Shown: positions 7,699-17,500, counted from the first letter of the stretch. The stretch: DNA of 24,441 nucleotides from UMGS1908 sp964432825 (GCA_964432825.1 CAYSOX010000016.1:1-24441); one strand, 5' to 3'. A program made the numbers and translations. Notes: a model not told the origin generated them from the sequence alone.

Positions 7699-8186
7699 TA
7701 TTCTTCCTCCTTTGTTGATTTGCTTTTTGGCTTATCGCCTTGTTCATTCAATAAAAAAGTGCTTAAATTGTCTAAATATTCACCAACTATATCCTCGGCT
7801 GTGCCACCCGTTTGCTCTATCATTTTTGCAATATACTTTTCGTCGCACTCAGGAATTGCTTTAACCATATCCAATTTTTCTATTGCCTTACGCTCCTTTT
7901 CAACGGCTTCAGTTAAAGTGTCTTCAACAACTAAGTATTCCATTTTACCTTCAGGCGTATCCTTAGTTACGGTAACATAAGATTTAAAATCATCATCCAC
8001 ATCATCCGCAACAACTAAATATTCATCGGATAAACCACTTAAAAGTTTTCCTACGCGTGAAAGCGTTTCCGTACGAGTATCGGAATCCAATTTTGTTTCC
8101 AAATCTTCCAAGCCGTCAAAATCCGCCCATGAAAAACCTGACACTTTTTCTACCTTTTTAATTTTGGATGTATCTAAAATAGCCAT
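7698..8186 (-). CDS. Unrecognised small acidic protein, first gene of the cluster
   Basis: A 162-aa protein starting MAILDTSKIKKV, not recognised. It has a short basic N-terminus, an acidic middle with a probable beta segment (residues near 57-85, containing DDVDDDF and MEYLVVED), a helical section (about 88-145) and a charged K/S/E tail. The reading frame stays open upstream to an ATG at 8462. The start at 8186 is chosen because GGAGG lies 9 nt before it and a good promoter lies at 8218-8247, inside the would-be extension. Its stop overlaps the start of the 267-aa gene (TAATG). No membrane or export signal is visible. Confidence 0.85.
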   Translation of the reverse strand: MAILDTSKIKKVEKVSGFSWADFDGLEDLETKLDSDTRTETLSRVGKLLSGLSDEYLVVADDVDDDFKSYVTVTKDTPEGKMEYLVVEDTLTEAVEKERKAIEKLDMVKAIPECDEKYIAKMIEQTGGTAEDIVGEYLDNLSTFLLNEQGDKPKSKSTKEEE

Positions 8187-8217
8187 CTGAAAATTCCTCC
8201 ACATACTTTTCATAATT

Positions 8218-8247
8218 AGTTTATCACAAATTGTGTAATGTTTGCAA
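8218..8247 (-). promoter_or_regulatory. Predicted promoter of the four-gene cluster, with a palindrome in the spacer
   Basis: On the minus strand the -35 is TTGCAA (8242-8247), the spacer is 18 nt and the -10 is TAAACT (8218-8223), extended by TG one base upstream. The spacer holds an 11-bp palindrome, CACAAATTGTG (8225-8235), well placed for a repressor. It lies about 30 nt upstream of the 162-aa start. Confidence 0.6.
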
Positions 8248-8410
8248 TTGATTTTAAGGGTTTTTAAAAAATATCCTAAAAGTTCATCCTTTAAAATAAA
8301 AGCCGTTGGTAAACCGCAAACACAAAAAAAGTTTTCATAACACCTTTTCTTTGCCCACCTCCTAACCAAAACGCTCAAACCTAAATGTATATTTTGAATA
8401 AATAAATTAA

Positions 8411-8443
8411 AATTTATTAAATTGCATTGCAAATTTATTAAAT
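8411..8443 (+). repeat. 12-bp direct repeat with 21-bp period at the lipoprotein promoter
   Basis: AATTTATTAAAT occurs at 8411-8422 and 8432-8443. The 21-bp period is two helical turns, and the copies flank the -35 element of the plus-strand promoter, the usual arrangement for an operator bound cooperatively. AT-richness weakens the case. Confidence 0.45.
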
Positions 8444-8456
8444 ATTGAGGTATAAT
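8427..8456 (+). promoter_or_regulatory. Predicted promoter of the 162-aa lipoprotein gene
   Basis: The -35 is TTGCAA (8427-8432), the spacer is 18 nt and the -10 is a perfect TATAAT (8451-8456). The start codon is at 8534, giving a leader of about 70 nt that includes an 8-bp AT hairpin (8475-8491). The same unusual -35 (TTGCAA) serves the divergent cluster promoter. Confidence 0.65.
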
Positions 8457-8533
8457 TAGCATAGTTAAAAGTTTTTAGTTTTTAAAACTAAGCCCCTTCA
8501 TTTTATTATTAACGCTTTAAAGGAATTAAAAAA

Positions 8534-9022
8534 ATGAAAAAAATCAATAAACATTCAAAAATTAACTCCCTCACCTTTTGCAAACTAATCAAAAGTCTTG
8601 CTATGTGTCTGGCTGTATGTCTAATTATTCTCAGCGGAATAATATTTTCTGGCTGTACACAAAAAACTTACAAACTGGTCGGGCTTGTAGATGTTGAAAA
8701 CGATAAAATTGTGTATTATGACAATCTGTCTGAAAAAAACAAAGCCTATATAGACGAATTTGGCGACTTTACAATAAAATTAGGATTCAGAGACGACTTT
8801 ACCATAACCACCAAAACAACTTCCGTTCAAAGTGAATACCAAGTTGAAACCATATTTACAATGAAAGGAACATACGAAATTAAAGATAATGTTTTAAGTT
8901 GGTCATCTGTTGATAGCGAAGGCAAAAAACACCCACTTCCCGACCAACAATACACAAATGGAAGAATTATATATTGTGTTAATGCAAACGACGGAACAAT
9001 GATTTACCTTGTATTTGAATAA
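8534..9022 (+). CDS. Small putative lipoprotein
   Basis: A 162-aa protein and the only plus-strand gene. It has a basic N-terminus (MKKINKHSK), a hydrophobic stretch (about 22-40) and a lipobox FSGC, so Cys41 would be lipidated and the mature part held on the outer face of the membrane. Phe at -3 is less common than Leu. The mature part is short beta-strand-rich sequence (LVGLVDVENDKIVYYD, MKGTYEIKDNVLSWSS, GTMIYLVFE), resembling the small lipocalin-like or unknown-function lipoproteins often found in Bacillota, though I cannot name a family. AAAGGA lies about 10 nt upstream of the ATG. It is divergent from the four-gene cluster with separate promoters, so shared control is possible but not shown. 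Confidence 0.85.
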   Translation: MKKINKHSKINSLTFCKLIKSLAMCLAVCLIILSGIIFSGCTQKTYKLVGLVDVENDKIVYYDNLSEKNKAYIDEFGDFTIKLGFRDDFTITTKTTSVQSEYQVETIFTMKGTYEIKDNVLSWSSVDSEGKKHPLPDQQYTNGRIIYCVNANDGTMIYLVFE

Positions 9023-9031
9023 TATCAATCT

Positions 9032-9051
9032 TTTGGCAAATAAAAGCCAAA
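9032..9051 (+). terminator. Short hairpin after the lipoprotein gene
   Basis: TTTGGC and GCCAAA form a 6-bp stem with an 8-nt loop 10 nt after the stop codon. There is no U-run directly behind it. A second, longer fold (9075-9118) followed by T-rich sequence may do the terminating. Confidence 0.3.
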
Positions 9052-9070
9052 TCTACTGCATATGTGCTTT

Positions 9071-9196
9071 GATTTTAACATAAAACGAATTTGATTGTTT
9101 TATAATTTTTTATGTTAACTTTTATATTCTTTTTTTATGTATGAAGACATTAGCCACCAATGGTGGCTGATGTGCGGGACGGATAGTATCCGTCCC
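9071..9196. repeat. Hairpin module block A-B-C, copy 1
   Basis: Three folds lie in a row. A (9075-9118) has 11-bp arms TTAACATAAAA/TTTTATGTTAA. B (9152-9168) has arms AGCCACCA/TGGTGGCT. C (9176-9196) is the palindrome GGGACGGATA-G-TATCCGTCCC. The block recurs at 11154-11281 in the same orientation with substitutions concentrated in loops and linkers. Confidence 0.9.
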
Positions 9197-9362
9197 GTGC
9201 ATTACGAATTTGTTCGTAATGCCTTTGTACTTTTAATGTTTAAATATATTAACATATCGGACTTGTTTTCTTTTGTTCATATATATCAAATTGTTATACG
9301 CATAAAGACACCCACCACATTTTGTGGTGGGTGTGCGGGTCGGATACGGAATTATTCCGCCC
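9176..9362. repeat. 187-bp direct repeat, copy 1 (modules C-D-F-G)
   Basis: It matches 10961-11147 over the same 187 bp with only three differences that I can find. It contains palindrome C, hairpin D (9199-9222, arms GCATTACGAA/TTCGTAATGC), an AT-rich linker, hairpin F (9309-9333, 11-bp arms CACCCACCACA/TGTGGTGGGTG) and palindrome G (CGGAATTATTCCG plus CCC). The two copies bracket the 409-aa lipoprotein gene. Confidence 0.95.
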
Positions 9363-9385
9363 GAGCCTACCCAGACGGGCGGAAT
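9354..9385 (-). terminator. GC-rich hairpin downstream of the 409-aa lipoprotein gene
   Basis: Perfect 10-bp arms ATTCCGCCCG/CGGGCGGAAT enclose a 12-nt loop. It lies 40 nt past the stop of the minus-strand lipoprotein gene and is by far the strongest fold there, overlapping repeat module G. No U-run follows, so it may block RNA decay rather than terminate. Confidence 0.4.
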
Positions 9386-9425
9386 GAAACATCTTTAAGG
9401 TTATATTTATATAAAAACTAATAAT

Positions 9426-10655
9426 TTAATCTGGTAAAGTTATTTCGCTAATTGATGTTGGTATTAGCCCAACTAAAACAATTTCTGGATACAAAGTTTT
9501 ATCAACTTCTAGTACCACATCTTCATAAACAGGCTTTGTTATATGAATAATATTTCCTGATTCGTCGATATCGAAGTCTGGTTCGGTGCCAATTTGTTCT
9601 TTTTCTGCAATGATATAATTTGAGTAATTTACCACAAATTCTATTGCAGTAATTTCTCTTTGCATTCCAGAAAATGGATTCATTTCGTCCTCAACGAATT
9701 CTCCCGACAAATTATATTTTATTCGGCTTTCAACCGGACTTATTTGACTAACCGTTGGCTGGTCCGCATATCCAAATGCCTGAATATAACTTGTAACTAC
9801 TCCGCCTAAATTTGAAACACTTTTATTAAACCCAGTAGCATCCAATGGGTCGTTATACGACTTTAAACTTCTAAACATCATTACATCTTCAGTGTATGAA
9901 GCACCAAAACAAAATGCCAAAACATTTTGCCCCCATAACAATGCCGAATTTTCCACCTCTGCTTGCGAAATTAAATTTTTGTACTCATTTGTCAACAATG
10001 GGAAATTTAATCCCTTAAAACAGCCTTCACCCTCAGTGTATGCCACACCACCAAAATATCCATTATAAAGCACTTGCCCACTAGCCTTGGTGATTACAAC
10101 ACCAAAAGTGTCTGAACCATCCTTAATTAATTGGTAGGAATTTCCATCCGTCTCATTGTATGCATAAATATTAAATGCATAAGTTGAATTAGAATCAATC
10201 AAATCATTAATTGCTCCCGCTTGTTGCTGGTTTACATATACATAAGTACTCCAAGTGCCATTATCACCTTGCGGAACATCCAAATAAGTTGCTATAACCC
10301 TTTTTAAATTGGTGTAATAAGTGTTATTTAAAAGGTCGCTTATTGAGAAATATTGAAAGGCATTTTTTACCAAATCTTCATATTGAGAATGAATAACCTT
10401 GTCGTCATTTCCCGCATAATAGGTTTTTGCAAGATATTGATTTAATGTTTCTTGCGTTAATGTTGTGCTTGGAGTTTCTTCCACACCTTCAGTTTGGGTA
10501 TTTGAAACACCCGTTTGAACATTTGATGTGTTATTTAATGTATTATTGGTGCTACTTTCATCACACGCAGTTAAAAACACCGGAGAGGCAACCGCCACCG
10601 CAGACAAAACAACTGGCGCAATGCGTGTTTTAAAAAATTTAGAAATTTTTCCCAT
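9426..10655 (-). CDS. Putative lipoprotein, 409 aa, flanked by direct repeats
   Basis: The N-terminus has a basic start (MGKISKFFKTR), a hydrophobic stretch (13-28) and a textbook lipobox LTAC with Cys31, so the mature protein should be lipid-anchored outside the cell. Residues 32-65 are an N/T/S-rich linker. The rest (66-409) is an apparently folded domain of no family I recognise, rich in aromatic and polar residues and strand-like towards the C-terminus (EITAIEFVVNYSNYIIAEK, VYEDVVLEVDK). The start is set by AAGGGAG 7 nt upstream, with a very good promoter at 10822-10850 and a leader of about 160 nt. The gene sits between two 187-bp direct repeats and downstream of the giant surface-protein gene on the same strand. 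A role in the same envelope structure is possible but only inferred. Confidence 0.9.
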   Translation of the reverse strand: MGKISKFFKTRIAPVVLSAVAVASPVFLTACDESSTNNTLNNTSNVQTGVSNTQTEGVEETPSTTLTQETLNQYLAKTYYAGNDDKVIHSQYEDLVKNAFQYFSISDLLNNTYYTNLKRVIATYLDVPQGDNGTWSTYVYVNQQQAGAINDLIDSNSTYAFNIYAYNETDGNSYQLIKDGSDTFGVVITKASGQVLYNGYFGGVAYTEGEGCFKGLNFPLLTNEYKNLISQAEVENSALLWGQNVLAFCFGASYTEDVMMFRSLKSYNDPLDATGFNKSVSNLGGVVTSYIQAFGYADQPTVSQISPVESRIKYNLSGEFVEDEMNPFSGMQREITAIEFVVNYSNYIIAEKEQIGTEPDFDIDESGNIIHITKPVYEDVVLEVDKTLYPEIVLVGLIPTSISEITLPD

Positions 10656-10821
10656 TGGTTCTCCCTTATACTTTTTATCCTACCAAATCCAGCCTTAGCA
10701 TATTATTTTATTTAATAATGTTAGTGTGTTCAGTTTTGGGATTTGTATCAATAAAAGCACCAAATTTTAACCCACCAAACAAAACTAAATTTTACACAAT
10801 AAACTACAACTAACTATATTT

Positions 10822-10850
10822 ATAATAACAAAATTAACCAACAATGTCAA
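10822..10850 (-). promoter_or_regulatory. Promoter of the 409-aa lipoprotein gene
   Basis: On the minus strand there is a perfect -35 TTGACA (10845-10850), a 17-nt spacer and -10 TATTAT (10822-10827). The start codon is about 165 nt further on. The leader contains an inverted repeat CAAATCC/GGATTTG enclosing a small ATTATT/AATAAT hairpin. The gene is thus independent of the giant gene upstream. Confidence 0.75.
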
Positions 10851-10866
10851 ATAATTTGCACAAATT

Positions 10867-10883
10867 ACGGAATTATTCCGCCC
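10867..10883. repeat. Isolated copy of palindrome module G
   Basis: ACGGAATTATTCCGCCC is identical to 9346-9362 and 11131-11147. It marks the left limit of the second repeat cluster. The 77 bp between it and the 187-bp repeat show no further recognisable module. Confidence 0.85.
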
Positions 10884-10960
10884 GAGTTTGTTTTCAAAAA
10901 AAGCCACAAATATGTAATGCCGGTTGTTTTCCTATTGTAGCATTTATCTCCAATTTGTAG

Positions 10961-11147
10961 GGGACGGATAGTATCCGTCCCGTGCATTACGAATTTATTC
11001 GTAATGCCTTTGTACTTTTAATGTTTAAATATATTAACATATCGGACTTGTTTTCTTTTGTTCATATATATCAAATTGCTATACGCATAAAGACACCCAC
11101 CACATTTTGTGGTGGGTGTGCGGGACGGATACGGAATTATTCCGCCC
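10961..11147. repeat. 187-bp direct repeat, copy 2 (modules C-D-F-G)
   Basis: It is the same length and orientation as 9176-9362. The three differences are one in the loop of hairpin D (TTTA for TTTG), one in the AT-rich linker (C for T) and one after hairpin F (A for T). All stem arms are intact. The offset between copies is 1785 bp, which spans the lipoprotein gene. Confidence 0.95.
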
Positions 11148-11153
11148 AGCATT

Positions 11154-11281
11154 GATTTTAACATAAAACAGATTTTATCGTTTTATAATTTTTTATGTTA
11201 ACTTTTATATCCTATTGTTTTATGTATGAAGACACCAGCCACCATTGGTGGCTGATGTGCGGGACGGATACTATCCGTCCC
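11154..11281. repeat. Hairpin module block A-B-C, copy 2
   Basis: It corresponds to 9071-9196. Hairpin A is at 11158-11201, B at 11237-11253 (loop ATT where copy 1 has AAT) and palindrome C at 11261-11281 (central C where the other copies have G). Here the block follows the 187-bp repeat, whereas in copy 1 it precedes and shares module C with it. Confidence 0.9.
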
Positions 11282-11396
11282 CTACATGTGATGATACTTT
11301 CATCTGTAGTCCCCTACATGTGATGATACTTTCAGCCGTAGTCCCATACATGTAACGACAACCTCATCTGTAGTCCCCTACATGTGATGATAACCA
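11279..11396. repeat. 32-bp tandem repeat, three full copies plus a part
   Basis: Units start at 11279, 11311, 11343 and 11375 with consensus CCCCTACATGTGATGATACT followed by TTCATCTGTAGT. Units 1 and 2 differ at two positions, unit 3 is more diverged, and unit 4 stops after about 22 bp. The TACA and TGTA ends of each unit can pair. There are no unique spacers, so this is not CRISPR. Confidence 0.9.
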
Positions 11397-11423
11397 AATC
11401 CATTGTGTGTTATATACGGGTTA

Positions 11424-11575
11424 ATGGACGAAATTTGCCACTATTCATCCCCACGCATATAATTATATACTGACTGGGCGGGCGAAACTTCCTGCAATCC
11501 GTCCCCATGCATATAAGTATATGCTAATCGGGTGTGTTGGAACTTTGCAAATGGACGAAACTTTGCTGGCGGGCG
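11424..11575. repeat. Degenerate tandem repeat of about 54 bp next to the giant gene stop
   Basis: TCCCCACGCATATAATTATA at 11448 and TCCCCATGCATATAAGTATA at 11502 start two comparable units. Each is preceded by a GACGAAA/GGCGAAA segment, and a third, partial copy runs into 11575. GCATATA/TATATGC inside the unit is self-complementary. Similarity is clear in the core but decays between units. Confidence 0.6.
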
Positions 11576-11582
11576 GGAACTA

Positions 11583-14500
11583 CTACTTATCATTCCACCA
11601 GAAGTAAATTGTGCCGTGGGTTGCGGAATAGCAATTTGAAGAGCCTGAAATTGCGGTGTTGGTTGATGCGGTATAAACATTTTTTGCGCCGTCTACCGAG
11701 ATTTGCACTTGATTATAGCCGTTTGGTATTGCTATTTGAATTAAAATTTGTTCTGAATATAATTGTTCCCAAGACGCATCCTCTACCACTGGAGCATAGG
11801 ATGAAGATAAATATAATGAGACTTGATTTGAATCGTTGTAATAATAAGTTGAGCCACCCGAAGTCTTTTTAGCATATGTTAAACCGTCCACCACAATAGT
11901 AACTGGCTCGTAGGTTGCAGACTGTGTAGTGTAGAATGTTGCATAAACCAAATCGGAAGAATTATTGTTTTTAAGTAAGGTTAACACAACTTTTTTAGCC
12001 TTTAATGATTCTAGCGATGTCACTTGTGGGATGTTTGTTCCCGTTGAATCTATAAAGGTGATTTTTGGTACACTGGAAGTATCTAGGGTTTTATCACTAG
12101 TAGATGGTGCATTAGATAATGTTCTATCCAATATAAGCGTAATACTCTTTAGTGAATATACTAAATTAGTACTTCCAGAATCTGCCACTGTAAATCCGCC
12201 ACCAACAGAAATCAGTGAATAATTCTTTACATTTGTTCTAATCGCTGCGGAAGTTGTTTGTACATTAAAGGATGTTATTACCGAATTAGCCTTAATGTTT
12301 AGTGGAACCAAGCCTGTTGTGTTGCTTAGTGTATTAATTTCAATTGGTGTTGAACCGGTTGCAGAAGTCGACCCTAAATATACATCGCAATCGTCACAAT
12401 TGAATACTATGTTATTATTAAACTCTGTATTATATCTTAATACGGCGGACCCATACAGCGAAATACCCTTGCCCGTTCCCTCTATGTATGAAGTTCCAGA
12501 ATCCCCACGGAGCAGTGTATTTTTAACTTCAATACAAGATGCGGTGGTAGCCCCCACTTTTCCTAAATTGCGAATTGTGGCATTCCTCAAAACCATTCTA
12601 CCCCATGTTGCATGTAGATCTTCAACATAAATAGTAGGCAATGTACTTGAATAATTTTGAATTACAGAATTTCCACTTAAGTCTAGATAATAAGTTCGCG
12701 TACAATAAACAGCGTAAGAATTATAACTGGTAATGTTTGCAGAATTGACTCCGATTCCTCCATTACCTTTTGAATTGGAACCTTTATACAGAGCCGCAGT
12801 TCCCTTGGTTGTAATAGTTGTACCTGGCCTGAATCTAATCCAATATCCATCACCCTTTTCGGTGAAGTCAGCACGGACCCCGCCACCACCATCTTTATTG
12901 TTTACAATATTACAATTTATAAAATTAAAATATCTTTCGGGTGCAGAAGTAGATGTAGACTTTACATCAAAAATATATTCATTGGAATATACAGCATCTT
13001 CGCTAACTACCACATCTAAGTCTTCCACTTTAAACTCATAAGTAAACCCTGTATTTGCTATTATAGTAATTGGGTAATCGCTATCATAATAGATTGTATG
13101 ACTACGCCCAGAAAAGCTTAGATTAAGATAAGGATTCCTACCGGAACAATCCCAAATCAATGGCACATTGGATTTTTCGGTAATATCCGACAGTAATTGC
13201 ACCACGTGAACAGCATTGTTTTTACTTGCGTAAGAAAAGGCATCGACAAGCGTAGAATGATGACTTATTAATTTACTTCCAGTTCTATTTCCCTCATCAT
13301 CATACAATATTTGACTACATGTAATTTTAACAAGTTCGGTGTTTACTTTCATCAAGAAGAAATCGGAATTAGAATTATATATAGTTGAAAACTCCATTGA
13401 AGAAGTGGTATTTGAAATATATGCTCGCTTAAACCCATTGTTTTCCATCAAATATTTGGTATCTGAATAATCGCCCACCTGCAAATAATTTATTGCAGGG
13501 TTTGAAAACATTTTTTGGTAAGCATAGTCTGCACTTGTATATGCACCTATTGCACTATAAGAAGTCATTGTAAGCGAGTATTTGATACTACTTGAACTAT
13601 ATCTTTTAGTTTCTGGCAAACCAAATATTGCAATAACCCAGTCCCCGTTGTCGGCGTAAATTAAACATACGGTAATTGATATTTGGTTTGAAGCTGTCAG
13701 CGCTGAGACTGTTGTTTTTGTTAGGTGTCTAACCTGATTTCCGTTAGAAATGCCTGAAATAGAACTACTTCCCGATCCTAATATCCATTGTTTTAAATCT
13801 TTTGTTTCACCATTATGGAAAACATTGGCAGTTTCACTAAATTTTGGACTCGTCCAATTAAATGACGCTAATCCAAAATACTGACAATAACTTATGCTAT
13901 CATGATACCTTCCCTGCTCTGGGTATTGATTAAATTGAATCTGTAATATCTCTCCATATGTATTATTGGAAATGGTAAAATCTCCTACGCCTTGAGGGAG
14001 TCGCATAATAATTGGTGCAGAATTTGAAACTGTGCGGTATTCAGCATAAAGAGTTATATTTTCCGTCAATGCCCAATTGCCATTTGCATCGGTAATCCTA
14101 AGCCCTCCGTCCGTCACCACATTGCTTTGAAGGACTAAAGTTGGAGTGGACCTTGGGTCCCTTGACATATTGGTGTTTTTATAAACGGTGTATGCTTTGG
14201 AGCCATCCCAATAGAACAATTGCTCTAAGCCAAACTCCGTCTCAAAAATGGCATCACGCGAAATGGTGTATCCGCTTGAACCAAATAGCACCGCTTCAAT
14301 TCGGCATGTTGAACCTGTATATAAAGCATTATGAACCCCACCTTTTCTAGTGTAGAAAGTAACCGAAGTATATTGATTGCCATTCTTTGTAAGGAACCCG
14401 CCACCAACGGTGGTTGGAGCTGTGGAAATTGTGCTATTTACATTTATGGTAACCGAAGCAGACTTCATTTGATATATTGCAATAATACGCGTTACATCGC

Positions 14501-17500
14501 CCCAAGCCTCAGAACTTTCTTCTAACAATTCTGGAGCCACCAACCTTGAATATTCACCCGAACTACCAGTTAGTGTGTATAATGTGCCCGATTTACCTAT
14601 AAAACTTAGCCCTGAGAAAACTCTATCCGCAGGTGTTTGATAGTAACTTTCAAACTTAGTGATTTTATTGGTGTATGTGCCACTGGTGGAGTTATAGGTT
14701 AAATAGTACCCATCGTCCTCTAGATAATACACCCTATAATCCCACTTCGAAACTACATAACTTGAAACTATTCCATCGGTAGCAGTGATGTCACTTGCTG
14801 GAATTTCAATGAATTGTGACCACTGTTTTAGTTGTACATTTGAGTGGTACATAGAAGAGCCAAATGGATTGCTACTATTATAATCTGATAAAATTACTTG
14901 CGACGCCTGTGCTGAGTGGTTACAAACTACCATTTTATGAACAATCGGCTCAAAGTGAGGATATAAAATAATATCTCCCACAGAAGCCCATACACCCTCT
15001 GCTGTTATATAATTTTCAACTGCAACACAACCATTGGATGTATCAAACCTACCATTAGAATCTAAAATTTTCACCCCACCAATTGGCTCGGTGTACCAAC
15101 CAAGGAAAGGTCTTCCATCTGACCGCGTAGCAGTTACATGTCCATATTTTTCAATGTTTTCATACTCAAGTGGAGAAAAAGAAATAAGTTTTATATCTAA
15201 ATACTTCACAACACCATTTGGAAGAGGTGTGCTGCTATACCACTTGCTATAACTAACATTGCTACCTGTTGTAGTTACAATTGGGTTAGTGTCTGTATTT
15301 GTATAACTACTATCCGTCGTAAAGGTAATGGTAATATCATCATTCCTCGTAAAATAAATTCCTCCACCAGAACTAGCCAAATATCCAGAATTTACAATAT
15401 AAGAAAATTTCATATATGCGGGATGTCTCGTGTCAATTTCTAACAAAGAATAATATTTTTCTAAAACACAACTAGTTGATTCTGTGTATTGAAGCGTTAT
15501 CTCATTTTCTGTTGTTTCGTTCTCTACATTCCAATAAGAACCTAAAGGGAATCCTGAAGTATCGTCAGCATCCGTATTTCTTCCAAAAGCAATCACGCTA
15601 CCAAGTTTTTCACCCTCTTTAATCGCCCCATAATTGTATGTGCTTGAAAATAAAGGATTCATGTTACTCCAGGTACCATCACTTTGTGCTTTATAAATTG
15701 CAAAAGTGATTGGTGTATCCCTTTGACTTTCTAGTTCTATATGGAGACTGTACCCAACGCTTAACTGCCATACTCTTGCGTATTCGGGATTTGTAAGGGT
15801 TGTTACTGTTTCAGTTCCTACAACCTGATTAGATGAATTTGTAACAGAAGCTAATAAACTAAACCCATTAATTTCAGTTCCTATATCCCCACTTAAATGC
15901 AAGGCAATGTAATAATCTGCAGTAAAATTGTTTAGATCTAGTATAATCTTATCCCCATTATTCAAAAGGTTAATAGTTGTACCAAAAACTTCCGCCGTCC
16001 CCTCTAAAGTTATATTTCCTAGCGTGCAGACTGGAACTTGTGCTCCATTTATTTCAGTAGTTAAACCAATCTCTAAATCATCTTTTCCACCTGTCACGAA
16101 TAAATCGTTTTGACCAGCAGTTTCCGATGTCTCTCCCCATGTTGGCCAAAATTCAAATTTGGTCAACTTGGATGTATCAGAAGTATTTGCATATCGAATA
16201 GTAAAACTATAACTAGTGTTTGGTTGCAATGCAACTATTCCTCTTGCATCGGTCGAAACAGAATCTCCTAAAAGTCTATAACTTACATTAAGGTTAGAAG
16301 AGCCTGACGCCGTGTATGCAAAATTTAGGTTTATATACTTAATTTGATTGGTTGCATTTTTAAGCGAGAAAGTTGCACCTATATATTTCCCATTACCTTC
16401 AATTGCTTGGTCTAAAATAAATTTATGTCCCTCAACACGCAAACAATCACCATCAATAAGATAGTCAAAATCTATTAAAATTAACCCTGAAGCCTTATTT
16501 TGGACTAAAATGCTTTCATATTTCCAAATTGGTTTTGCATGTATTTTTAGTTCATGATACTTAAACACTGGGTATAGATTTATTGATGAGCCCATTGTGA
16601 AATTATAATCGGAATCTTTTAATTCCACCTCAGCACCAGTTGCGGTGACTTTTGGTATTTCTATATAGTAACTTTCTTGACCTTGTTCTAGGTAATTGCC
16701 GTCCGAATCCTTTGAATTGTAATCCACGGTGTTGTACCACTTAACGCAAGTACCTGTTGTGCTATCCCAAACTCTAGAAAGTTTTGAAGAATCCTTCAGC
16801 CATCCGCCAAAAGTGTAATATTGTTTTTCAGCATAGTTTGTATCTGTTGAATCAAAGGTTACATCCTTAATTATTGGCAAATATACTCTATAGTCGGCGG
16901 ATATACACCCACTTGTTGCATACAAATAGAAATATTGATTTGATTTTACTTTTGTGCTTGCATTTATAACCGTTGTTGCTGGAAGAATAAATATTCTTTC
17001 GCCCGTTGCGTTGGTTGTGTATTCTGAAACGGTTTCGGTGGTTCCGTCTTGCATAAAACTTGTTACCGAAGTTACATTACTTCCGACTGGTGCCACAAAA
17101 TTGGTTGTAATTTTAGTTCGGTAAACTGCAGTGTATGTACGCATTGGAATACTCGTAACATTGGTCAAGTATTCCGGCTGAATAGTTGTGGAATCACTTC
17201 GCGCGGAAGCCGTCCACCCTAAAAATTCAATATTATATTTTTGTAAAAGTTCTTGATGGTAAGTTGCTATACTCTTTGGGTATTTACCCGTACTGGTTAT
17301 AGGATACGACCCATCAACCAAAGGTGCAGACTCAAGTTTATACATAAATTTAGTCTGTCCATTATAAACAACTTCAAGGCCTGTTCCTTCAGTGTTCTCC
17401 CTTATAAAATTAAAGGAAATAGTCGAATATCCCATCACGCAAACTTCGGTGTTTACACTAGAAGAAAGCGGGAAAGTTAATCTATTTGCTGATTGGATAT

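Noticed and set aside
8187..8462. 92-residue N-terminal extension of the 162-aa cluster protein
   Set aside because: The upstream ATG lacks a ribosome binding site, while GGAGG precedes the ATG at 8186 and a promoter lies inside the extension. The extra residues have no sensible composition.
8187..8533. Toxin-antitoxin or phage gene pair at the head of the four-gene cluster
   Set aside because: The 162- and 267-aa proteins overlap by one base, but neither shows a toxin fold, DNA-binding motif or phage signature that I can recognise, and they continue into larger acidic proteins.
9137..9421. Plus-strand open frame of 94 codons
   Set aside because: It runs entirely through hairpin repeat modules and has no Shine-Dalgarno site. 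Its frame exists only because the modules lack stops.
11279..11396. CRISPR array
   Set aside because: The 32-bp units are directly contiguous with no unique spacers, they diverge progressively, and no cas gene is present.
11441..11680. Minus-strand open frame of 79 codons at the end of the giant gene
   Set aside because: It overlaps the giant gene in another frame and then enters tandem repeats. It has no ribosome binding site.
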